Of a stretch of DNA of 36,107 nt, positions 29,201 to 36,107 are shown piece after piece. The notes below the pieces were generated by a model, which saw only the letters and a list, made by a program, of their open reading frames with translations, was not told where the DNA came from and did not search any database. Source of the stretch: Deltaproteobacteria bacterium (GTDB lineage: Bacteria > Desulfobacterota > Desulfarculia > Adiutricales > Adiutricaceae); contig JAIRZX010000186.1 of the NCBI GenBank assembly GCA_031267005.1, positions 1 through 36,107 of the forward strand, in the 5' to 3' direction. The stretch's first letter is position 1, and each line of letters opens with the position of its first letter. The position numbers and the translations under genes are program-made.

Positions 29201-30199
29201 CTCCCCCGTCCTTTCGTCCGCCCATTTCAATTCGTCCCGGCCGAGCGAAATAAGGAACCTCGACCGCCTGTATTCGCTCGCCCCCTCGCGGTATATGCCC
29301 GCGAAGGGATTCGGCCCGGACGCGTCCATATACTTCTGCACGGCCGAGACGAACGGCGCGAGCTCGGGGTTCTTGGATGCAAGGGACACCGGGCTCGTCA
29401 CAAGCGGCAGGATGTCTTCGGCTTCTATTAACCCGAACTGGTCGAAGGAGGCCTGTATGGGCGACTCCACTACGATGGCGTCGCACTCGCCGCTTGTCAG
29501 GGCGTTCCATGCCCCGGCCAGGTCGCTTTTCCTGTGGGCGACGTATGGGCGCTCCACCGCGTGTTGGGCCGACTTGAAGTTCACTGACTTGTCGAAATAG
29601 ACGTAGCGCACGGGCCGCGTCTTTAAAATCTCCCCCAAGGGCTGCGCCTCCGGAAGCCTCAAATACGCGATGGGGCGCTCGGCTATGGGCGTCGTCATGA
29701 AATAGGTCCCGGCCCGCTCCGGCGTAGGCGTCATCTCGGCAGTGAAATCCACCGTGCCGTCGTCCATGCCCGCCAGCACCTTGTCCCAGCTGACGATGCG
29801 CGCTTCCACCTCGATTCCGAAGAACTCGGCGAGCCACTGCGCCATGAGCGGCACCGCCCCGCCCAGGCGGCCGTCGGCGGTCCTGAACAGTTCCGAACTC
29901 CGCTCGTTTGCGAACAACAGCCTCTTGCGGCGCGACTTTACCCTTTCTATCGCCTCGATTTCATCGTCCGTGACGTCCCGAACCGAGAGATACGCGGGAG
30001 GCCCGGAGGGAAGCCCGTCCGGAGGCCCCCCCGCCACCGCCCTCCGGAGCGGGGTGCGCGGCTGTTGGGCTTCCAGGGGTTGCGGCCAGCAAGCGAGCGC
30101 CGCCAGAAACACGGCGAAGGCCGCTGCCGCAACCCGCAAAGCCGCGGGACGGCCGGGGGCCAGGGTTACCGGCGGCTCGGAGGGAGCCCCCCTGCGCAC
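26258..30199 (-). CDS. Hybrid sensor histidine kinase 5 (same architecture; start uncertain)
   Basis: FLTRTSHEIRTPMNAIIGFSEL; REC VLVVDDYASNL...LMDHMMPDMDG; Hpt AAHALKGACANIGA. The ORF track begins at 30448, but a GTG at 30199 puts the hydrophobic segment AALRVAAAAFAVFLAALACWPQPLEAQ near the N-terminus. Confidence 0.9.
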   Translation of the reverse strand: MRRGAPSEPPVTLAPGRPAALRVAAAAFAVFLAALACWPQPLEAQQPRTPLRRAVAGGPPDGLPSGPPAYLSVRDVTDDEIEAIERVKSRRKRLLFANERSSELFRTADGRLGGAVPLMAQWLAEFFGIEVEARIVSWDKVLAGMDDGTVDFTAEMTPTPERAGTYFMTTPIAERPIAYLRLPEAQPLGEILKTRPVRYVYFDKSVNFKSAQHAVERPYVAHRKSDLAGAWNALTSGECDAIVVESPIQASFDQFGLIEAEDILPLVTSPVSLASKNPELAPFVSAVQKYMDASGPNPFAGIYREGASEYRRSRFLISLGRDELKWADERTGEAAIPILVGLEYDNYPICFFNEREGEFQGIAVDILNEIRRLTGLDIRPANDRPVDWAELLRELETGEIQLISELLRTPERLGRYHWTDVPYMKDRYLFISLSGFPDVSLSDVPGLRVGLTEGTAHLELFTRLFPGQERKVFYRDSFVPFRALELGEIDLMVGSGNDLLSITNFMERPAFKANLPLGIPYESYFGVSLGAPELSAIISAAQKRVDTEEIVSRWRNRVFDYRGALARERMPYMVAGIALMASAIALLGLMFAKSKRTAKGLEETVAARTLELTRQIAVSERENRAKSDFLTRTSHEIRTPMNAIIGFSELAQREFGKSKGLEYIRGIRSAGGTLLAIINDILDFSKIESGSINFSSERYRASSLLNDAITLARARLVAKPVKLVCQVAPDVPQELSGDSARVRQILMNLLSNAVKYTDSGQIILSVGARKNGEGEARIAFEVSDTGIGIRAEDMGKLFEEFTRLEGKRNIGVTGTGLGLAIARSLCRAMGGDVDCESVYGEGSAFRASFVQKVADWTPMGPLLGGEPAPKESAGPSFLAPEAEVLVVDDYASNLMVAEGLLAPYGMRLSFAAGGLESVGLVRERSFDLILMDHMMPDMDGIEAVKAIRDMEGGRHVPVAALTANAVAGMREMYLSNGFDDYLTKPIDPERLDRLLARWIPPSKRLDPPGPDRAGGVGEGGGGAGAASGRPAFAGAPEGQGGPGGGDGRGIGGMPESGGGRGGLEVTGNGEGPEGRGCREDQEKGAGGPRGEVSGTAAGAAPGLPDLAGVDAEKGAARVGGPARYLLLLDAFRRDAEAIAAGLEFTPDDGQLERLRVAAHALKGACANIGAAFLSAKAASLEAACRDGDGKFVERELAPFKIGLEHLILDIRELSAPVVGPAANGSGAWLKRVDEGGADEFRRLAAVLSGALEAGDIRLADARLAELREAASGLGLEGAVSALADGMLDGDFAVAQEALDALKREFSRFTANGI

Positions 30200-31075
30200 T
30201 GGGACGCCTTCGGGCGCCCGGGAACGCCTCCGGAAAACCGGGGCCGCAGGACGCAAGGGCAAAACATGGTTTTGGGGAGGACGCAGGCCGTCTCTGTCGC
30301 CTGAAGCGCCGTCGGCCGGCGAAATGCTGAAAGCGGAAGGATGAAGACGGAAAGCGAGAGGCGTCACGTGGGAAACGGAAGGCATAACGAGCCGGATTAG
30401 TCTAACGCGCACGGCAGACCGGGAGGCCTTTCGGGACGAAAGAGGCAAAAGCGCGAAGGATGTCTGAGATGTCAGGCCACCGAAGCGCGAGAGGCGATCA
30501 GGTGCTGGGAATGACGGACCGTCCGTGCCGGACGGATCGCGATAAGGGCCGGGAGTCAGGCCAGCGGCCCGGACGGAAGCCCCGGGGCCGGGCAGGCGAC
30601 CGGAGGCCAGCTTGAGGCGGGAGAGAGCCGCTGGGGAGCCTTGGGGCCGACGGATCCGGGAAGTGTCCGGACGTTCCGGGCTTTGGGAGGCGACGCGGCG
30701 GGCGGCGCCGCCCCCCCCCGTTCCTGACGGTTCGGGTCACCCTCTAACAATCTATTTGCGCGGAGCCTTCGTGTCAAGACGGGTTTCCAAGCTCTCCGAA
30801 GTTCGCTTCCCAGACAGAGGAACGTGAAAGGGATTTATGCTAGCTGGATAAGCTCCAGCCGTCCGCCGCCCGATTGGCTTTCTCCGGGGAGATTTCGAAG
30901 CCGCAAGCGAATAGGGGCGCCGTTCGATAATGGAGGCGTTCAGCTTCAACCAGAGGGGCTCCCCGGGCTCCCTGAAGCCCCCGGAAAGGCTTTCAAACAG
31001 TTGCGGGCGCTCCCGGCAAATCTTATCGGAGCGTATCCGTTCACAGGTTCAAGGGGGAAACAGTCATTTGTCAGG

Positions 31076-31330
31076 CTGGAGGCGGGCTGGCGGAAGTCTG
31101 GAGGCAGGCCGGGGGAGGTCCGGGGGAGGCCCGGGGGCAGGCCGGGGCGGGCCGGAGGAGGTACGGAGACGGGCTGGAGGAGGTACGGAGGAGGTCCGGG
31201 GCGGGATGGAGGAGGTCCGGGGCGGGCTGGAGGAGGTCCGGGGCGGGATGGAGGAGGTCCGGGGCGGGATGGAGTGAGGGTCCGGAGGCGGGATGGAGTG
31301 AGGTCCGGAGGCGGGATGGAGGCGGATTGG
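31076..31330. repeat. G-rich degenerate minisatellite (about 21-24 bp units)
   Basis: Repeated ggaggaggtccggggcgggatg / ...ctg units with strong G richness on the + strand, between kinase 5 and proB. Confidence 0.9.
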
Positions 31331-31702
31331 GGTTAGGAGTGAGGCCGTAGCTCGAGACAAGGGTACCGAGGTGGTCTTGTCCCCTGTGAACGAATACCTC
31401 GGAGCGTCGTCGGGGCAAAGCCTTAACCGGAGGCGTTGCGGAACGGATTTTTATCGATAATTATAGTATCGATACTTTAGACAGCGATATATTGGTGCAA
31501 GCTCGAAAAAACTCCTCCCCGCCCGTAGCGGCCCGTTCTGCGGCCCTATTCTGGAGGCAGCTCCACCCGTCCGTTCAGGCGCTTCTTCGACCGAATAGCT
31601 GCATCCCATGCCGTTGCCGCCAAGCTCCGCCGGACACCGTCCCGGATCGAGACCAACTGGCTCGGCCGGGGCGCTCCTGTCAGGGCGAGACCGGAACAGG
31701 GC

Positions 31703-32851
31703 TCAGGCCTTAGCGGCGGCTTTTTCGAAGATGACCAAGTTGTCCCGGTGGATGACCTCTTCCGAGTGGCAAAAGCCTAAGATCTCCTGGATCTCCTGGC
31801 TCGCGCGGCCCATGATGCTCTTCAGCTCCGGGCTCGTGTAGTTGACCAGGCCCACGCCCAGCTCGGCCCCTCCTTCGGAGTCGACGATGGTGACGGCGTC
31901 GCCCGCCGCGAAAAGGCCGTCAAAGCCCTTTACGCCCTTGGGAAGCAGGCTCTTGCCGTGGTTTACGAGCGCCTTCGCGGCGCCATCGTCCACCATGAGC
32001 TTGCCCTTGGGCCGCGCCGCGAAGGCCAGCCAGTGTTTCTTCGCGCCCCTGGGTTTGGCGGCAGGCTTGAAGAAGGTGCCAAGCTCCTCCCCGTCCATGA
32101 GCCTGGGCAACACGTCGCGGGTAAGCCCGTTAGCTATGACGCTCGGCAAGCCCCGCTCGGAGAGCCTGGCCGCGGCCCGGACCTTGGTGTACATGCCGCC
32201 CGTGCCCTCGGGTGAGCCTCCGCGTTTCCCTGCCTTGGCGAGGACGGCGGGCCCGACCTTCTCGACCGCCTTGATGAGGGGCGGCTGGGAACCGTCCCGG
32301 GGGTCCCGGTCGTAGAGGCCGTCAATGTCGGTAAGGTTGACGAAGAGGCAACTCTCCGCCAAGGAGGCCACGAGCGAGCCCAAGGTGTCGTTATCCCCGA
32401 ACTTCAGTTCGTCCAAGGCGACCGTGTCGTTCTCGTTAATGACGGGAACCGCCTTCATTTCCAGGAGCGTGAAGAGGGTGTTCTTCGCGTGGATGAACCG
32501 ATGGCGGTCGGCCAAGTCGTCGGCCGTCAAAAGTATCTGAGCGGCCCTCAGGTCGTGGGCCGAAAGCGCCTTCTCCCAGGCGGTCATGAGCGCAACCTGG
32601 CCGGCGGCCGCGTAGGCCTGCTTGCGCTGGATCGTCAAGGGCCCGGGGGGGCTTTTGAGCTTCCTCCGGCCAGCGGCGACCGCCCCGGAGGAGACAAGGA
32701 TCACCTCCATGCCCCGGCGGCGGAGGAGGTCCACCTGGCCGGACAAGGCGCGTAGCCTGTCGAAGGCGAGGCCTTGGTCGTTGCAGATGATCCGGGATCC
32801 GATCTTAACGGTGACCCGGCGGCACTTCCTGAAGTCGGCGCGGCTGTCCAT
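31703..32851 (-). CDS. proB: Glutamate 5-kinase (amino-acid kinase plus C-terminal PUA-like domain)
   Basis: VTVKIGSRII, ILVSSGAVAAGRRKL, QAYAAAGQVALMTAWE, PVINENDTVALDELKFGDNDTLGSLVASL, LTDIDGLYDRDPR, GTGGMYTKVRAAARLSERG. Confidence 0.95.
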   Translation of the reverse strand: MDSRADFRKCRRVTVKIGSRIICNDQGLAFDRLRALSGQVDLLRRRGMEVILVSSGAVAAGRRKLKSPPGPLTIQRKQAYAAAGQVALMTAWEKALSAHDLRAAQILLTADDLADRHRFIHAKNTLFTLLEMKAVPVINENDTVALDELKFGDNDTLGSLVASLAESCLFVNLTDIDGLYDRDPRDGSQPPLIKAVEKVGPAVLAKAGKRGGSPEGTGGMYTKVRAAARLSERGLPSVIANGLTRDVLPRLMDGEELGTFFKPAAKPRGAKKHWLAFAARPKGKLMVDDGAAKALVNHGKSLLPKGVKGFDGLFAAGDAVTIVDSEGGAELGVGLVNYTSPELKSIMGRASQEIQEILGFCHSEEVIHRDNLVIFEKAAAKA

Positions 32852-32860
32852 AAACTCTCG

Positions 32861-33403
32861 TCAGTCGGGCAGGATGAGCGAGTCCCTTTCCCAGACCATG
32901 TAGTCGTTCCTGTTTGCGAGCCTGGGGTTCAGCTCCACGATGGCCTGAATGGTGGTCCCGTGTTCTCTGGCGATCTGTGAAAGCGTGTCGCCCTTCTGAG
33001 CTATGTAGACCTTGGTCCGTCCCGGCGGTGGCGACGGCGCCGGAGCCCTTTCGGCGGCCGTGGCCGCAGGGGCGGCCACGCGCCCGCCCTCGCCCGCCGC
33101 AGGCGCCTGGCCGCCGACTTCGGCTCCCGCAACGGCGGAATCCGGGCTCTCTGGGCTAACAGCCAAGTCCCCGGACAGCGCGTTCAGCCGGTCCACCACC
33201 CGGTCCTTCTCCCGGTAGACGTTGGTCAAGGCCCTGTCCAGGAGCTCGGATTCTGTTTTAAGCCTGGTGAGTTCAGCCGCCAGGGCTTCGGTCTCGACAC
33301 GGAGACTGCCCATCTCCTCGTCGGATGCCGACGAGCAGGCGCAAAGAGCGAACGCCGCCATGAACGCCAGCGCCTGCGACGGGAAGGCGCGGAGCATCCC
33401 CAT
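32861..33403 (-). CDS. LysM-domain lipoprotein
   Basis: C-terminal LysM: KVYIAQKGDTLSQIAREHGTTIQAIVELNPRLANRNDYMVWERDSLILPD. Lipobox-like FALCACSS. The ORF track start at 33559 gives an implausible N-terminus; ATG at 33403 or 33397 fits the signal peptide. Ends 9 bp before proB. Confidence 0.85.
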   Translation of the reverse strand: MGMLRAFPSQALAFMAAFALCACSSASDEEMGSLRVETEALAAELTRLKTESELLDRALTNVYREKDRVVDRLNALSGDLAVSPESPDSAVAGAEVGGQAPAAGEGGRVAAPAATAAERAPAPSPPPGRTKVYIAQKGDTLSQIAREHGTTIQAIVELNPRLANRNDYMVWERDSLILPD

Positions 33404-34104
33404 CTTCCCCGGAGGGGAAGCGGGGGAAGGGGCCCCTTCTGGCGCGGGGGGGGGATTCCGGACTGATGAGGCCCGAAATATAGCTTTTTGCTCGAAACTC
33501 TTCAAAAACTCATCTCCGGAAAAGGGGATCGGAATGTCGGGGAAACGGGAACAGGACAACCATTCTATCAGAACGCCCCAGGTAAGGCAAAACCGCGCTT
33601 TCTCGGCCTAACTCGCCTCAGCCGCGCTACAGGGTTGCCCGCGATAGGCCCCGGAACGTCCGGGCGTCCCGCCAGCCCGTCTTAAAGACGGGGGCCGGAC
33701 CTCCGCCGACCGCGCCTTTCCGTGAGAAATGATTCGACAGTTTCCAGTCAGGCCGCAACGCCGTCTCAAAGCGCAAGCCGCGACTCCGCCGCAGGAAAGT
33801 TCAGATGGCCGCGAGGGCTGGGAAATCCCATTGAGGGCTAACCAGTATGCTGCAAGGGTCCCGGACGCTGCCGGAGCCGGAGCCGGGAGGCCTGGACGCA
33901 ATGCTAGGGAAGGCCGGTCCTGAGGGCGGGCGCGGAGCGCCGTCAGCTTCGCCTGCGGGGGCCCACTTGTTTCAGCTATGAAGAAGGGGGCGTCCCGGGC
34001 CGGGGCGCAGCTGAATGGTTATAAATATTAGATGGGGGGACTATATTAAGTATTTACTGCCACCCTTTTTTCTCATGTTTAATTAAGAATGGTAATATTA
34101 AGGC

Positions 34105-34353
34105 TTAATTAGAGGATAAGAGATCAGACTTACCAGAACCAATACGCGAAATTCTACCCTCATTAAGAGGCTCCAGCCCAACTCATTGATTTCATCTGCA
34201 ATTGCTGTCCCAGATAGACTTCACAATACGGCTGACAGATGCAATTCTATCATACCCAAGCAAATTTACCGTACTTCTAGCCTGCAATCTCCTCATTTGA
34301 ATGGATATATACATCGAGTCAAATAATTTTAATGGCATAAATATCAAAATTGA
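34105..34353 (-). pseudogene. Frameshifted gene remnant, not in the ORF track
   Basis: Joining three minus-strand frames gives SILIFMPLKLFDSMYISIQMRRLQARSTVNLLGYDRIASVSRIVKSIWDS / AIADEINELGWSL / LNEGRISRIGSGKSDLLSSN*, a coherent protein-like C-terminus. Confidence 0.55.
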
Positions 34354-34552
34354 TCAGATACCAGTATAATTTTCCCCCCGACAACGTAAATTTTCAAAAT
34401 TTATGCATGTGGCCTATCGCTAGATTTTTTAAAAATATTTCTAAATATATTTTAAACACGATCAGCCAATAATACTTCACCTGTTTCAGAAATCATTAAT
34501 AAATTTATATCAAAAAGCAAATGGATATCTGCCCGGAGAGCAAACCCGTTTG

Positions 34553-34828
34553 TTATATCGCTTTTGCCAAGGATTTAAATGATTTGATATGAGCGCTCTC
34601 AAGCACTTCAGGCATATCAAAATGTGTAATAACACACTTTTGAAATTCACGTAAGATATCACGCCGGAAGAAAATTTTGTTCAGGTCTCGCCAGGCCTTG
34701 TTTATAATATTTTTGAAAAGCGACATTATCCTCAATACTTCCAAATAGAACAGTATCGGAGTACTCTTTAAATTTATCTTTAATTCAAAAATTAAGTTGG
34801 TGTGGTTGGATCTCTTCTTTAAAATCAT
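34553..34828 (-). pseudogene. Partial HNH endonuclease-like ORF
   Basis: FRRDILREFQKCVITHFDMPEVLESAHIKSF resembles the first half of an HNH motif (CxITGxDxPExLExAHI). The second half (DNGI-type, HHxxFD) is missing. Confidence 0.5.
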
Positions 34829-34838
34829 TATTATATTA

Positions 34839-35171
34839 TTAATAATAATGCCGAATCAGATCTCTTGCATTTTCATAGTCGGATTTTTGTTGTATCCATA
34901 CTAATTCAAAAACAACAATAAACTCGTTTGCCATACGCTTATCATTGCATTCAGGTATACAATTCGGCCATTCTTTGCAATTATTAATATTATTATTTCT
35001 ATATTTGGAAATTAACTTGGTATAATCAGATATTTCTGCATGCTTTCCAGACAAAGGCATAACTACATCACATAACTCTTTAGCTGTAATAAACCCGTCG
35101 TCAGAATTTATCTTATATAGCCCATGAAGAATAGTTAGCAACAGCCTAAAAGGATAGATTTCTAAGTCCAC
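34839..35171 (-). CDS. Hypothetical ORF, possibly a fragment of a restriction-associated gene
   Basis: GTG start, protein-like AT-rich coding sequence; adjacent to the HNH fragment and the methyltransferase on the same strand. Confidence 0.45.
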   Translation of the reverse strand: MDLEIYPFRLLLTILHGLYKINSDDGFITAKELCDVVMPLSGKHAEISDYTKLISKYRNNNINNCKEWPNCIPECNDKRMANEFIVVFELVWIQQKSDYENARDLIRHYY

Positions 35172-35214
35172 ATCTTTCCATTATTGACAAATCACATTAT
35201 TTTGTATCCTTTCA

Positions 35215-35493
35215 TTAGTCAATTTTAAAGATTGAATAATCTTTTGAAGCAAATTCCTCTGTAGCAATCTCGTAATCAGCTATCTTTTTAACGAAATCAG
35301 AAAGATGAATAATCCCATCATGCTTACTGCTAATATCTAGTAATCCTAAAGACTTCCAATACTGCTGAGAATTTCGCATTCTATTCCTGTCTTGTGAACG
35401 GACTGGCAAGCGGAAATTGGGCACTCCATTAAAATCATTAATTAAATCTAAATATTCGTCCTGGAATTCTGTTGAACTAAACTTAATTTTCAA
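35215..35493 (-). CDS. Hypothetical ORF, possibly the N-terminal region of a restriction-associated protein
   Basis: MKIKFSSTEFQDEYLDLINDFNG...; coherent coding sequence between the methyltransferase and the downstream ORFs. Confidence 0.5.
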   Translation of the reverse strand: MKIKFSSTEFQDEYLDLINDFNGVPNFRLPVRSQDRNRMRNSQQYWKSLGLLDISSKHDGIIHLSDFVKKIADYEIATEEFASKDYSIFKID

Positions 35494-35649
35494 ATTACCC
35501 TTTTATAATTTTCTCATACGATACAATATCCCAAGAAACACATCGGGATTATTCATTATTTCAGTAGGGTTTCCATTTGCCCAACGCCTTTTAAAACCAA
35601 CAAATGTAAGGGATGGTATATAATTATCTGAAAATATTAAGATAATTAC

Positions 35650-36107
35650 CTATTCTTGAATAAATCGCTTGGCTATGGCATAAGCAAGCAAAGGAGGAAC
35701 AGCATTGCCTATCTGCCTATATACTGAAGATCTTGTTCCAAAAAATTCATAATCTAAGGGAAAACTTTGTACTGTTGCCAACTCTCTACAAGACATTCTA
35801 CGAACATTGTTAGGATGATGCAATACTACAACCCCACCCTTTTCATCACCTCTAGCTGTAACCGTCGGCGCAGGTTTCATGGGATCAATTCGCCTGTGTC
35901 CAAGATACCCATTAAATCTTAACTTATATTTTGAATAATCATGATTTAAAATATTATTCGGAATATCGGGATCAGGAATATTTGAAAGCGCCTGCCCAAC
36001 AGGGATCCACTTAGGCAATCCATTTGATCCATCGCTACTGTTAGTTGGCACAGGATAATTAAAAGAATAATTAATATCATTATGGACACCCACAATAAAC
36101 AGCCTCT
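35650..36107 (-). CDS. DNA (cytosine-5-)-methyltransferase, C-terminal part (runs off the window)
   Basis: PAPTVTARGDEKGG and RMSCRELATVQSFPLDYEFFGTRSSVYRQIGNAVPPLLAYAIAKRF match C5-MTase motifs IX and X. The frame appears to continue past 36093. Confidence 0.9.
   Translation of the reverse strand, partial: RLFIVGVHNDINYSFNYPVPTNSSDGSNGLPKWIPVGQALSNIPDPDIPNNILNHDYSKYKLRFNGYLGHRRIDPMKPAPTVTARGDEKGGVVVLHHPNNVRRMSCRELATVQSFPLDYEFFGTRSSVYRQIGNAVPPLLAYAIAKRFIQE

Noticed and set aside
31064-31418. Pro/His/Ser-rich ORFs on both strands over the G-rich repeat
   Set aside because: Simple translations of a noncoding tandem repeat; all frames are open because the repeat lacks stops.
1-36107. tRNA or rRNA genes and intact prophage modules
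   Set aside because: No cloverleaf, rRNA-like sequence or phage structural/integrase ORF was recognised by eye; a tRNAscan/Infernal run would be needed to exclude them formally.

Overview
GC-rich bacterial window with AT-rich ends. The centre (7.2-30.4 kb, minus strand) is a row of five paralogous BvgS/EvgS-type hybrid sensor histidine kinases. Each has a signal peptide, two periplasmic SBP_bac_3-like domains, a TM helix, HisKA, HATPase_c, REC and Hpt. No DNA-binding response regulator is visible in the window. To the right are a LysM lipoprotein gene and proB (glutamate 5-kinase). The left 6.5 kb is accessory DNA: a truncated transposase, a Fic-domain protein, and an operon-like pair of a DUF6036-like nucleotidyltransferase and an ankyrin-like repeat protein that may be a variant toxin-antitoxin or defence module. 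The right end is an AT-rich, decaying restriction-modification remnant: the C-terminus of a cytosine-C5 methyltransferase, fragmented ORFs including half of an HNH motif, and an unannotated frameshifted gene. Several minisatellite-like repeats occur in the intergenic leaders and in one kinase linker. All family calls come from reading motifs and from memory; no searches were run.
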